Below, in pieces: positions 43,874 to 54,615 of a stretch of DNA of 64,000 nt (the first letter of the stretch is position 1; every line of letters begins with the position of its first letter). Source of the stretch: Candidatus Babelota bacterium (GTDB taxonomy: Bacteria > Babelota > Babeliae > Babelales > Babelaceae); the NCBI GenBank assembly GCA_023379005.1, contig JAMCTG010000001.1:17521-81520 (forward strand), given 5' to 3'. Below the pieces are notes generated by a model. The model saw nothing but the letters and a program-made list of their open reading frames with translations. It ran no database searches and was not told the DNA's origin. Made by a program: the position numbers and the translations under genes.

Positions 43874-44869
43874 CTACTTTGCAATAGCATCTAGCAAAAC
43901 TTTTACATCACCATTCTGATACAAAATTTTATATAAGGCTTGTGAAATTGAAAAATTATTCACAAGTCCTTTTTTTTGGAAAAATTGATGAACTGCTGCA
44001 ATTGTATTTGGTCCTTCAGGTACATATGGAACTGTTTTTAAAATTTGCTCTAATTTTTCACCTTTTCCTATTTTTATTCCAATTTCGCGATTGCGGCCTT
44101 TAGACATTAAACAAGTCAAAACAAGATCGCCCATTCCTGCATATGTCCTTAAGGTTTTTTCATCAGCATCTAATATTGCTAATAAGCCTTCAATTTCATA
44201 AGTACATTTGGTAAATGCTAAAGCTTTGGTATTTTCATGAACATCTCCACCAATTCCTTCTAAAATACCTAGTCCCACAGCATACATATTTTTCAATGCT
44301 GAACAAACTTGAACGCCTATGATGTCGTCAATTTTTTCAGTAACTATGTAAGAATTTTTAAGCAATTTTTCAAGTTCATCAAGAAGAGTCAAATTTTGGC
44401 AAGCTAAAGTCATTCCAGATAATCTTTTATTAGCAATTTCATTTGCAAAATTCGGTCCAGCGACTGCAGCTATTTGATTATCTTTAATCTTGTTTTTTAA
44501 AACATCAAATGCAATTTGATTGGGCAACATTTGTGTATCTTTTTCCATACCTTTGCTTAACAAACAAATGATATGATTTTCTTTTACAAAAGGTTCGAGC
44601 TTGACTAAAACAGATCTTAAAAATTGAACTGGTACAGCTTCAAAAACCCAATCAACATCTTTGACAGCTTCTTCCATATTTGTAAATGAAATAATGGATT
44701 TTTTTAGTTCAATATCGGGCAAAAACTTTAAATTTCGATGTTGTTTTTCTATGCATTGCGCCACTTCTTTATCATAGCACCATAAATTTACTTGATGGCC
44801 ATTGTCAGCCAACAAACTAGAAAATGCAGTTCCCCATGCTCCATCACCAAGTACACAAACCTTTTTCAT
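43874..44869 (-). CDS. gpsA: Glycerol-3-phosphate dehydrogenase [NAD(P)+]
   Basis: 331 residues, normal length. N-terminal Rossmann motif GDGAWGTAF (8-16), the LLSKGME segment, AAVAGPNFANEIA, catalytic Lys in ALKNMYAVGLGI, and the TYAGMGDLVLTC and SKGRNREIG blocks. It reduces dihydroxyacetone phosphate to sn-glycerol-3-phosphate for phospholipid synthesis. It overlaps uppS by 4 nt. Its 3' end has been copied twice into the neighbouring ankyrin locus. Confidence 0.96.
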   Translation of the reverse strand: MKKVCVLGDGAWGTAFSSLLADNGHQVNLWCYDKEVAQCIEKQHRNLKFLPDIELKKSIISFTNMEEAVKDVDWVFEAVPVQFLRSVLVKLEPFVKENHIICLLSKGMEKDTQMLPNQIAFDVLKNKIKDNQIAAVAGPNFANEIANKRLSGMTLACQNLTLLDELEKLLKNSYIVTEKIDDIIGVQVCSALKNMYAVGLGILEGIGGDVHENTKALAFTKCTYEIEGLLAILDADEKTLRTYAGMGDLVLTCLMSKGRNREIGIKIGKGEKLEQILKTVPYVPEGPNTIAAVHQFFQKKGLVNNFSISQALYKILYQNGDVKVLLDAIAK

Positions 44870-45555
44870 ATCCCAAAATTCCTTTTTGTATTTTCAAAAT
44901 GTTTATATGCATTATTTAAATGTTCTAAATTTATATCTGGCCAAAGACAATCCAAAAAATAAAGTTCACTATAAGCAGCTTGAAACAATAAAAAATTACT
45001 TAGTCGATGCATGCCACCAGTACGAATTATTAAATCCGGTTCTGGTATGCCATAAGTCCACAAGTTTTCTTGAAACTTTTTTTCAGACAAATCATTTTCG
45101 TCAAGTAAGCCTTGTTTAACTTGAGAAACTATTTTTTTAACACCGGCCAAAATTTCCTGCTGACCACCATAACAAAAAAGTAAATTAACTTGCAACTTTG
45201 ATAAATCTTGAGTTGATTGTTCAATTTTTATACTTTTTTGCAAAACGTTTTCTGGAAATAAAGATCGGTCTCCAATAAATTTTACTTTTACTTCCTTTTC
45301 AAATAAAAAATCTAAATGATTTTCAGATTCTTCGACTAAAGTTTCGAATAGATAAGAAAGTTCTTGCGGATCTCTTTTAAAATTTTCTACAGAAAATGTA
45401 TATAGAGAAAGATGTTTTATATTTTTTTCAAGACAAAAATTAATAACGTCTTTTATTACTTGAACACCCTGCCTGTGTCCCAACCAAGGCTGCATGCTTC
45501 GTTGCTTTGCCCAGCGCCTGTTACCATCCATCACCATTGCTAAATGGGTGATCAT
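44866..45555 (-). CDS. uppS: Isoprenyl transferase (undecaprenyl diphosphate synthase type)
   Basis: 229 residues with MVMDGNRRWAKQ (catalytic Asp10), GHRQGVQVIKDVI, LSLYTFSVENFKRD and the C-terminal PDLIIRTGGMHRLSNFLLFQ-type block with LYFLDCLWPD. It is a cis-prenyltransferase that makes the C55 carrier lipid for peptidoglycan and other glycans. It is coupled by 4-nt overlaps to both neighbours (a membrane protein upstream, gpsA downstream). The usual cdsA neighbour is absent. Confidence 0.95.
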   Translation of the reverse strand: MITHLAMVMDGNRRWAKQRSMQPWLGHRQGVQVIKDVINFCLEKNIKHLSLYTFSVENFKRDPQELSYLFETLVEESENHLDFLFEKEVKVKFIGDRSLFPENVLQKSIKIEQSTQDLSKLQVNLLFCYGGQQEILAGVKKIVSQVKQGLLDENDLSEKKFQENLWTYGIPEPDLIIRTGGMHRLSNFLLFQAAYSELYFLDCLWPDINLEHLNNAYKHFENTKRNFGI

Positions 45556-46199
45556 AGAAACCTTTCAAGTTTTTTACCAAAAAAACTTGAGATATATGAG
45601 GATCCCAAATTAAAGGCCTCGTAGCATACGGTCATACCAAGAGCAAATACTAGGCGCTCAAACCACACAAATTGAGCCAGATTGGTCCAAAAATTTATGT
45701 CAGAGGGAACGGTATAGATATATAAAACTGTCCCGACGCAATGAGCTGTTAGAGTAGTTGCCAAGCATTTTATAAAAATACTTTCGGTGACAATAAATGC
45801 AAAAGCAAATGGAACTAACCAATAAAACGAATACCAAGCCACATTAAAGCCAACCGGATGCATTACAAATAGAAACATTGCAATTAAAGGGATTGCAGCT
45901 TTTAAAACTCGATTTTCAGATACCATATATAGAGATGCAAAGAAAGTTGGAATGTGATATAATGAAATAATGGAAAAAGTTTTATTTAGAAATAAGTTAC
46001 TTAAAATTCTTATAGAAAATATCGTACTCATTCCAGAAATGCCTAAAAATATACCGGCAAGTGGCGCGATGAATTGGGATACCGTAAAAAATGCTTTATA
46101 GGAACCAAGAACAAAACTTAATTTTACAAACTTGCTCATCAAAATTAGAATCGCAAATGTTAATATTTGCCAAAAACGATTTGATAATGTCTTGAGCAT
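45552..46199 (-). CDS. Integral membrane protein of unknown function
   Basis: 215 residues with about six hydrophobic helices and short loops; no signal peptide and no family signature I can name. The operon with uppS and gpsA (4-nt overlap) suggests a role in envelope lipid metabolism or a small-molecule transporter. Size and topology are compatible with an ECF S-component-like protein, but I see nothing diagnostic. Confidence 0.65.
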   Translation of the reverse strand: MLKTLSNRFWQILTFAILILMSKFVKLSFVLGSYKAFFTVSQFIAPLAGIFLGISGMSTIFSIRILSNLFLNKTFSIISLYHIPTFFASLYMVSENRVLKAAIPLIAMFLFVMHPVGFNVAWYSFYWLVPFAFAFIVTESIFIKCLATTLTAHCVGTVLYIYTVPSDINFWTNLAQFVWFERLVFALGMTVCYEAFNLGSSYISSFFGKKLERFL

Positions 46200-46285
46200 A
46201 TCCGCCCTCTTTTGATATGGTAAAAATGAGTACTTTTAACTAATTATATATGATTTGCAAAAATTCTAAAGTAAAGTGATTAAAT

Positions 46286-46948
46286 ATGAAATACGAAGCA
46301 CTAATATTCGATATGGATGGCACTATAATAGATAGTGATCATATCTGGGTAAATGCGACCAAAAATCTTATTATAAGTAAAGGTGTAGATTTAACTCCGG
46401 AGTTAGAAAAAGAAATAAATAGACTAACTCGCGGATTGGCACTACACAAAAGTTGTAAAATTATAAAAGATATTATTAAGATTGAAGATTCTGTTGAAGA
46501 TCTTATAAAAGAAAAAACAACAATAGCCACCAATCTTTATCGCGATGGCATCAAATTTATTCAAGGTTTTATAGAATTTCATCAAAAAGTTTTAAAACAT
46601 AATTTAAAAACTGGCATTGCTACAAATGCTGATGATACAACTTTGAAAATAACTAGAGAAAAATTAAATTTAGATAGTTTTTTTGGTGTGCATATTTATA
46701 ACATTTCCCATGTAAATAATGTATGCAAACCAGATCCTGCAATATATTTACACACTGCACAAAAATTAGAAGCAAAACCGGAATTTTGCATAGCAATTGA
46801 AGATTCAGCTCATGGCGTAAAAGCTGCAAAAGGTGCAGGAATGTATTGCATCGGAATCAATACCGCAGGGTCTAAAGAGGCATTAGCTGAATCTGATATT
46901 ATTGTAGACACATACACTGAAATCGATCTTGAAAAATTATTAGCATAA
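46286..46948 (+). CDS. HAD-superfamily phosphatase (beta-phosphoglucomutase-like)
   Basis: 220 residues: motif I FDMDGTIIDSD (nucleophile Asp9, acid/base Asp11), a helical C1 cap, motif II TGIATNAD, motif III Lys in NVCKPDPAIYL, and motif IV IEDSAHGVKAAKGAGM. This is the beta-PGM/phosphoglycolate phosphatase subfamily; substrate specificity cannot be assigned. It directly abuts the transporter gene (stop TAA followed by ATG). Confidence 0.88.
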   Translation: MKYEALIFDMDGTIIDSDHIWVNATKNLIISKGVDLTPELEKEINRLTRGLALHKSCKIIKDIIKIEDSVEDLIKEKTTIATNLYRDGIKFIQGFIEFHQKVLKHNLKTGIATNADDTTLKITREKLNLDSFFGVHIYNISHVNNVCKPDPAIYLHTAQKLEAKPEFCIAIEDSAHGVKAAKGAGMYCIGINTAGSKEALAESDIIVDTYTEIDLEKLLA

Positions 46949-48755
<1,807 letters not shown>

Positions 48756-48770
48756 TTCAGGCATTCGATA

Positions 48771-48914
48771 CATCTCTCGATACAATCCGTCTTCACTAAA
48801 GTTACGCCGGATCACTCGAGATGATTTGATATGAACATGATGATTTATCAAAAGATATCCTACATATATCACCTCGAGTGGCCTGAGCATTGGCGAAGGA
48901 TGTATCGAGAGGTG
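48771..48914. repeat. Composite inverted-repeat element
   Basis: A 144-nt noncoding element with nested inverted repeats: the ends CATCTCTCGATACA and TGTATCGAGAGGTG are complementary, and within them CACTCGAG (near 48813) pairs with CTCGAGTG (near 48872). The internal CTTCACTAAAGTTACGCC resembles the CTTCGCTAAAGC core of other copies. It could fold as a cruciform or as an RNA hairpin between tgt and the methyltransferase gene. Confidence 0.75.
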
Positions 48915-48936
48915 CAACATAAAGAGAAAAATTAAA

Positions 48937-49695
48937 ATGGTTAAACAAATAACATCAGTAGAAAATACGATAATAAAAGATATAGCTAAACTCAAAGATT
49001 CATCGTATAGAAAAAAAACAGATCTTTGTGTTGTAGAAGGCACCAGAGCTATCGAAACTTTTATAAGTTCAGAACATGAATTACAACAGATTTATGCTAC
49101 TGAACCAAATATTGAATTTGCACAAAAAATTGCAGATGAAAAAAAGATAACTTTAGTAAATTATAACGTAGCAACAAAAATTAGCTCTGCCACAACTCCT
49201 AGCGGAATTGCTGCAGTTTTTAAAATAAAAAAACCAACAGCAAAACTAGGACAAGGATTAATTCTTTTCCAAATTAGTGATCCGGGAAACATGGGAACAC
49301 TTATAAGAACAGCTGCTGCACTTAATGTAAAGACAGTTGTTGTAATTGAAGGTGTAGATGTTTGGACTAATAAAGTTATACAAGCTAGCGCAGGAACAAT
49401 TTCAAAAGTTGATATTTTTCAAATGAGTTTTAAAGAGCTAGTTGAAAAAAAAGAAAATTTAAAATTAATTTCTTTGGTTGTCACTGGTGGCAAAAGCCCG
49501 CAAGAAATTGATACAAAAAATAGTTTGTTAATTGTTGGCTCAGAAGCTCACGGATTGCCATTACAAGTTTTAAATGAATCTGACGAATTAATGACATTGC
49601 CTATGCCAGGAAATATTGAAAGCCTTAATGTAGCAGTGGCAGGTTCAATTGCATTATACCAAACATATTTGAATCCTTCGATACAAAATTGCTAA
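48937..49695 (+). CDS. SpoU/TrmH-family RNA 2'-O-methyltransferase
   Basis: 252 residues. An N-terminal RNA-binding domain (VEGTRAIETF) is followed by the knotted SPOUT domain with motif 1 ISDPGNMGTLIRTAAA (Asn118, Arg124), motif 2 LLIVGSEAHGLP and motif 3 LPMPGNIESLNVAVAGSIALY. It methylates a ribose in rRNA or tRNA; RlmB- and TsnR-like targets are both possible. The last five codons (PSIQNC) and the stop lie within a dispersed repeat, so the natural C-terminus was probably altered by that insertion. Confidence 0.9.
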   Translation: MVKQITSVENTIIKDIAKLKDSSYRKKTDLCVVEGTRAIETFISSEHELQQIYATEPNIEFAQKIADEKKITLVNYNVATKISSATTPSGIAAVFKIKKPTAKLGQGLILFQISDPGNMGTLIRTAAALNVKTVVVIEGVDVWTNKVIQASAGTISKVDIFQMSFKELVEKKENLKLISLVVTGGKSPQEIDTKNSLLIVGSEAHGLPLQVLNESDELMTLPMPGNIESLNVAVAGSIALYQTYLNPSIQNC

Positions 49696-49762
49696 CGCAA
49701 TTTCACTCAGGATGAATTAAAGGAATCACCCCGAGTGATTTCGAAGAAATTGTATCGAGGGG
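49675..49762. repeat. Dispersed inverted repeat overlapping the end of the methyltransferase gene
   Basis: The 88-nt element has inverted ends, CCTTCGATACAA (49675-49686) and TTGTATCGAGG (49750-49760), with TCACTCAGGATGA and CACCCCGAGTGA inside. It encodes the final residues and the stop codon of the upstream gene. Its ends match those of the elements at 59.99 and 61.78 kb. Confidence 0.8.
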
Positions 49763-49834
49763 TCATGCCGTATTTGAATAAGATTACATAAAAGCATATA
49801 ATCTTATAAATTATAATTATTCAGAAGGCTAAAA

Positions 49835-50299
49835 ATGAAAAAAATTTTATTATTTATTATTTTATTTGCTATGCAAAACAATTTTGGAATGGAACACATA
49901 GTTGAATTTGAGAACAAACAAATTATTCAAAGAATTATTAAAGATAGTGATCAATCTAATCAAAAGTTAGATTTTTCAAATGTAAACGCAGAATTGAACA
50001 AAAAAATAAAAAATATAGAAGAAGAAATTTTAAAAAAAGAAAAAGACATAAGTAGCTTCATGAAAAAATATTGGGGAGGCATATCAATTATTGCTTCCAC
50101 TCAAATATATGATTATTTTAATGGTTACAGCCTGTGCGAACTAAATCCATACAATATTTCTCGTAATTTGATAACATATACTCTCCTTGCATGCTTATGT
50201 TATAAACTGGGACGCTTAGGTTTATTAAAAGAAGAACTCATAGATTCAATGAAAGCTCAATTAAAACAATTAGAAGAAATTCAAAACAAAAACAAATAA
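49835..50299 (+). CDS. Small exported coiled-coil/TM-hairpin protein
   Basis: 154 residues: signal peptide (MKKILLFIILFAMQNNFGM), a Lys/Glu coiled coil (LNKKIKNIEEEILKKEKDIS), two hydrophobic segments around the middle (YWGGISIIASTQIYDYF and NLITYTLLACLCYKLG), and a second Lys/Glu coil at the end. The same layout and a similar RNLI-T--CY--GRL stretch occur in the protein at 55943, so it is an outlying member of the 54-56 kb array. Function unknown. Confidence 0.75.
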   Translation: MKKILLFIILFAMQNNFGMEHIVEFENKQIIQRIIKDSDQSNQKLDFSNVNAELNKKIKNIEEEILKKEKDISSFMKKYWGGISIIASTQIYDYFNGYSLCELNPYNISRNLITYTLLACLCYKLGRLGLLKEELIDSMKAQLKQLEEIQNKNK

Positions 50300-50300
50300 A

Positions 50301-51590
50301 ATGTCTAAACATAAATTATCTTTAGCTTCTGCAATAGCAATAAATATAAATATAATGCTGGGTGCGGGAATTTTTATTAACACAGTATTACTAGCAAAAA
50401 ATGCGGGTTTTTTGGGCGGCTTGGTTTATCCACTTGTTGGCCTTTTAATTTTGCCTTTAATTGTTGCGCTTACTTTTTTGACCAAACAACAAATCGGTGG
50501 AACATTTTACCATTTTGGAAAAGTATTTAATCCATTCATTGGTTTTTTATCAAGCTGGATTTATTTTACTGCAAAATTAGCTTCCTGCGCACTTGGCATT
50601 CACGTGTTTGTCAGCCTAATGCAACAAATTTTTTTAACATTGAAAATGTATAACACGTTATTTTTAGATCTAACTATTTTAACTTTATTTGTAATGCTGA
50701 ATCTTTTAAATTTAAGAATTGGCAGGTCAATACAATTTTCATTTATTGCGTTGAAATTAATTCCAATTATTTTTGCGATTACAACAGGAGCAATTTTATT
50801 TTCTGGCGCAAATATTGATATTTCTTCATTAAACTTACTTGGAATCCCTGCAAGTATTCCTTTTGTTTTATTTGCATTTAGCGGATTTGAAGCAAGTTGT
50901 TCATTGAGCGATTCTATAGAAGATTCTGAAAAAAATGCCGGCAAAGCAATGTTAATATCTTACTTGCTTGTAATTTCTATTGTTACGTTATACCAAATTT
51001 TATTTTACGGTGCACTTGGCTCACAACTTACACAACTAAATAGTTATTTAAATGCATTTCCTGCATTAATAGAAAAATTAGGATTAACGAATTTCAAAAT
51101 GCTTTTCATTGCAATTTTAAATAGCGCAATTGCAAGTTCGGCACTAGGTGCATCTTATGGAATTATGTATAGCAATAGCTGGAATTTATACACATTAGCG
51201 CAAAATAAACATCTTTTCTTTTCAGAAAAAATTTCACAATTAAATAAACACTTTATGCCATTTGTGTGCATAATAGTTGAAGGTTTAATTGCAGCAACTT
51301 ATTTGATTCTTACTAGAGGCAATCAAGTTCCTTTACAACAGACTAGCGCATTTGGTGGTGCAATTGCATATACCATTAGCTGCGCAGCATTTTTATATTT
51401 ATCTTATAAAAATAACCAAAGTAAAATTTGGCCAATATTAAGTATTCTAAGTTGCACTTTGTTATTAGCAGCAGCAATGCGAAGTTTTATAGTTTATGGC
51501 CTTATGCCTTTATTTTTATTTTTCATAATTGTTTTATTTGGTATCATGATGTTTCATGGGAGCAAGAACAATTATGATGCTAAAATTTAA
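50301..51590 (+). CDS. APC-family amino-acid permease
   Basis: 429 residues, about 12 membrane helices. TM1 carries the unwound IMLGAGIFINTV motif (G-A/S-G-I-F) that binds the substrate carboxylate/amino groups, and TM6 has LFAFSGFEASCSLSDSIEDSEKN, typical of the amino-acid permease 2 group. Likely imports or exchanges amino acids with the host. The start lies 1 nt after the previous stop, and its end overlaps the next gene by 17 nt. Confidence 0.88.
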   Translation: MSKHKLSLASAIAININIMLGAGIFINTVLLAKNAGFLGGLVYPLVGLLILPLIVALTFLTKQQIGGTFYHFGKVFNPFIGFLSSWIYFTAKLASCALGIHVFVSLMQQIFLTLKMYNTLFLDLTILTLFVMLNLLNLRIGRSIQFSFIALKLIPIIFAITTGAILFSGANIDISSLNLLGIPASIPFVLFAFSGFEASCSLSDSIEDSEKNAGKAMLISYLLVISIVTLYQILFYGALGSQLTQLNSYLNAFPALIEKLGLTNFKMLFIAILNSAIASSALGASYGIMYSNSWNLYTLAQNKHLFFSEKISQLNKHFMPFVCIIVEGLIAATYLILTRGNQVPLQQTSAFGGAIAYTISCAAFLYLSYKNNQSKIWPILSILSCTLLLAAAMRSFIVYGLMPLFLFFIIVLFGIMMFHGSKNNYDAKI

Positions 51591-52953
51591 ACAATTTATA
51601 TTAATTTTACTTTGCACATCTCATATCCATTCAATGTATTACACATTGTGGTTTAATTTCACCAAATGCAAACAGTGTCCAGCACGCGGTGCTTTTAGAT
51701 TTGATGAACCTTATGATAAAGACGAACTTTTATTAAATCCTTATTGGAAAAATGTATCAAAGTTGAGTCAGGAAGAAAAAGATGCTGAGCTAATCAACGT
51801 TGTTAGAGAATATCATCAAGAAGAATGGCATAAAAGAACATCAAACATGCATCAGAGAGATCACATTGCGGCTGCAATAGCTGCTGGAGCAAATCCAAAC
51901 ATTATTGATACACAAAATCGCAATCAATTTAGTGAATATGATCCTGAACAAAACTCTTTAGCAATTGAAATAACAAAATATTATGATTACCAACTTTTAA
52001 AATTTTTGTTAGAAAATGGAGCAGATCCATCTTTTATCCCTTACCGGCATTCAGAAATTGGTCAACGAACAGCACTATACTACGCTCATAATAAAAAGAC
52101 TGCACTTTTATTGGCCAAATATTTAAACAAGTCTTATCTTGAAAGTTTGCCGGCCAATGCAGTGTATACTATATTTTGGCAACTTCTAGAATTACATGTT
52201 GAACCTAAACTTTTAGATTTTTATATCAATCTTTTAAATACTGATGAAAAGAGAATTATTGAATTCTTTAAAAATTTAATTCGTTATACAGTGCACAATA
52301 TAAATTTAAATGAAGAGCAAAAAAAGGTAATTCTTGAAAAATTTAATATTTTTTTAAGTTACATCCCAAACTTAAATAAAATTGATTTTGAAAAATTATC
52401 AAATGTAGCATCAACCAATCTTGTTCGCCATGGACAGTTTCGTTATTGGAGTAAAGAAACTGGAGCTAATATTGAACCGACAGCTAATTTTTTTTACAAA
52501 GCAGTTCAGGAATTTAAAAAAAATAGACAAGAGTTAGCTAAAATTAGTGAAGACCCTGCTTTTGAGGATTACTATACTCTTACCAAAGTTTTAACTTTAG
52601 CTCCAAAAATAAATTATATAGTTGATGAAGAAAGAAATAGTATTTTGCACGTTGCAGCAAAATTGGGTAACACTCGCATTGCAAAAATATTTTTAATGCA
52701 AAAGCCAGGCTTGTTAACTGCAAAAAATAAATTTGGTAGAATGCCAATTCATGAAGCTGCATTAGCTGGAAAATTCGAAGTTATAAAATTATTTATTGGC
52801 CTTTACCCACCAATAATTAAGTCAAAGGATAATGATGAAAATACAATATTTGAATATCCATTAGCCAAAGATAATTTGATAAAACTTATAGAAAAAATAG
52901 TTTGTCGAAAAAGCAAGTTGAAGATTGTTAAGTATTCTGAACTTATTGAATAA
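51574..52953 (+). CDS. Exported MYYTLW-domain protein with ankyrin repeats
   Basis: 459 residues: signal peptide (MMLKFKQFILILLCTSHIHS), a conserved box directly after it (MYYTLWFNFTKCKQCP, then FRFDEPYD), a HQRDHIAAAIAAGANPNIID ankyrin-like region, a long helical middle, and at least two C-terminal ankyrin repeats (RNSILHVAAKLGNTRIAKIF and FGRMPIHEAALAGKFEVIKLF). The CxxC pair in the box is shared with the next gene and may bind metal. Start chosen at ATG 51574 with GGGAG upstream; ATG 51577 is also possible. Confidence 0.82.
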   Translation: MMLKFKQFILILLCTSHIHSMYYTLWFNFTKCKQCPARGAFRFDEPYDKDELLLNPYWKNVSKLSQEEKDAELINVVREYHQEEWHKRTSNMHQRDHIAAAIAAGANPNIIDTQNRNQFSEYDPEQNSLAIEITKYYDYQLLKFLLENGADPSFIPYRHSEIGQRTALYYAHNKKTALLLAKYLNKSYLESLPANAVYTIFWQLLELHVEPKLLDFYINLLNTDEKRIIEFFKNLIRYTVHNINLNEEQKKVILEKFNIFLSYIPNLNKIDFEKLSNVASTNLVRHGQFRYWSKETGANIEPTANFFYKAVQEFKKNRQELAKISEDPAFEDYYTLTKVLTLAPKINYIVDEERNSILHVAAKLGNTRIAKIFLMQKPGLLTAKNKFGRMPIHEAALAGKFEVIKLFIGLYPPIIKSKDNDENTIFEYPLAKDNLIKLIEKIVCRKSKLKIVKYSELIE

Positions 52954-52963
52954 AAAGGATTTT

Positions 52964-53503
52964 ATGAAAACAAAAATTTTAATGGTTTTATTTTTATTTA
53001 TTTTCAATATTAATTCAATGTATTACACATTATGGGCTAATTTTACCAAATGCAAATTTTGTCCATTAGATGGTCCTTTTAAATTTGATGAACCCTATGA
53101 CAGAAAAAGAATTTTTGAAAATCCTTTTTGGCTTAAATTAGAAGTATTTTTGTCCATTAATGGATATCTAGTGCATTATGCATTAAAAGAATATGATCTC
53201 GCAGTTCAAACTAAACAAACAGCCAACGTACATCAGAGAGATCATCTTGCTGCTGCAATAGCTGCTATTTCATATCGATATTCTATTCAACGAAATCCCG
53301 ATTACATAGCAATAATTCCTTATTTGAATGAGCTGGCTTTTAAAATTGCAAAAAATAAAGATTATGAACTTTTAAAATTTTTATTAAAAAATATTCCTGA
53401 AGTCTCAATTAAAAACTATACAGATCGTATTACAGGAAACTTACCCAAAAAACAATTAAATCATAATACGATAATCGAAGATTTAAAATATTTATTTAAT
53501 TAA
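52964..53503 (+). CDS. Exported MYYTLW-domain protein, short paralogue
   Basis: 179 residues: signal peptide (MKTKILMVLFLFIFNINS), then MYYTLWANFTKCKFCP and FKFDEPYDRKRI, and HQRDHLAAAIAAI. These match the first 140 residues or so of the preceding protein, but it ends before the long middle and ankyrin repeats. Either it is a truncated duplicate or the ancestral short form. AAGGA lies upstream of the ATG; the gap to the previous gene is 10 nt. Confidence 0.78.
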   Translation: MKTKILMVLFLFIFNINSMYYTLWANFTKCKFCPLDGPFKFDEPYDRKRIFENPFWLKLEVFLSINGYLVHYALKEYDLAVQTKQTANVHQRDHLAAAIAAISYRYSIQRNPDYIAIIPYLNELAFKIAKNKDYELLKFLLKNIPEVSIKNYTDRITGNLPKKQLNHNTIIEDLKYLFN

Positions 53504-53522
53504 CCTATTTTGAATCCGAATC

Positions 53523-54149
53523 TTATTTGGCTCCGGCTTTTTTTAAAATATCAATGACTTCTGCTCCTTTGAATTCTGCGTACTTCAAGGGTGTTTCGCC
53601 GGCTTTATCTGTAGAATTTATACTTGCGCCTCTTTTTATTAATAAATCTATTATTTTCAGAGCCTGACTCCTTACCGCGAAATGTAAAGGTGTCTGATTA
53701 AAACTATTTCTAGAATCAATATCAGCACCTGCGTCAAGTAGTGTATTAATTGCAAATAAATTTCCAATTATTTTTCCCTGACCGTCAGTTATAAAGGCAT
53801 CTAATATAGCTCGATCTAATTGATCTTTAGCATATTTTTGTTTAATAATTTCAGCAAAATATCCATCAATTTCTTTTCCAATTTCACTAGCAGGTCTTTT
53901 AGTTATTAATACCAATTTTTTAACAAGACTTTGACGAATAGGCACAAAATCAAGAATAACTTGAATGAGAGATTTGCCATCAACTGGATAAATACCTTTA
54001 ATTAATTCTTTTGTTAATTCTTTTTTTAAATCAGTAGGAAGGCTAGCCCATTGTTCAATTTTTAGATTTATTTCTTTCGTTTCTTTTTTTCCCTCTTGCG
54101 AATTTAAATTAACAAAACAAAAAATAAACAATAAACAATTTTTTTTCAT
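53523..54149 (-). CDS. Exported ankyrin-repeat protein
   Basis: 208 residues: signal peptide (MKKNCLLFIFCFVNLNS), an N-terminal domain opening IEQWASLPTDLKKELTKEL, and two or more ankyrin repeats at the end (LDAGADIDSRNSFNQTPLHFA and LIKRGASINSTDKAGETPLKYA). The W--LP--[LM]+KE segment recalls the proteins at 29-30 kb, so this is probably a distant relative on the opposite strand. AGGGA precedes the ATG. Confidence 0.85.
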   Translation of the reverse strand: MKKNCLLFIFCFVNLNSQEGKKETKEINLKIEQWASLPTDLKKELTKELIKGIYPVDGKSLIQVILDFVPIRQSLVKKLVLITKRPASEIGKEIDGYFAEIIKQKYAKDQLDRAILDAFITDGQGKIIGNLFAINTLLDAGADIDSRNSFNQTPLHFAVRSQALKIIDLLIKRGASINSTDKAGETPLKYAEFKGAEVIDILKKAGAK

Positions 54150-54262
54150 AAATAATTTCCCTAAAATATTTGTAGATCAATTTTAAATTTAAAAAAAAAT
54201 TGTTTTAAATTTCAATTGTTTTAAAAATTTGTTATAAAAATATAGTTAAATAAAGGGATATA

Positions 54263-54589
54263 ATGCTTAAAAAAATTTTTCTAATTATTTCAGGATTAAT
54301 TTTTCAATTAAATGCTATGCATCCTGATCAACGATCTGGCATGCTAACAAGACAAAAATATAAAAATCTGGTTATAAAATTGGAAAAAAAATATAAAGAA
54401 GAATTTGAATCTGTTACATTTGCAAATAATTGTTTTATTTCTACATGCATTATTGGCGGCTTCGGTGTTTTGGCAACAGATAGATTTGAATGTTTAATAC
54501 CTTTATTTTTTTCCACAATTTATTTTTTAAAAAAGCAAAGTAAATTTTTAGAAATCAGAGAAAAGTTTTATAATCTTATAAGAAACTAA
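54263..54589 (+). CDS. Small exported coiled-coil/TM-hairpin protein (array 2)
   Basis: 108 residues: signal peptide (MLKKIFLIISGLIFQLNAM), short coil, a TM hairpin (CFISTCIIGGFGVLATDRF then LIPLFFSTIYFLKK) and a basic C-terminus. First of five tandem genes with the same plan on the plus strand. Function unknown. Confidence 0.72.
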   Translation: MLKKIFLIISGLIFQLNAMHPDQRSGMLTRQKYKNLVIKLEKKYKEEFESVTFANNCFISTCIIGGFGVLATDRFECLIPLFFSTIYFLKKQSKFLEIREKFYNLIRN

Positions 54590-54615
54590 AAAAATGAAAG
54601 TAATTTAGGAACAAT

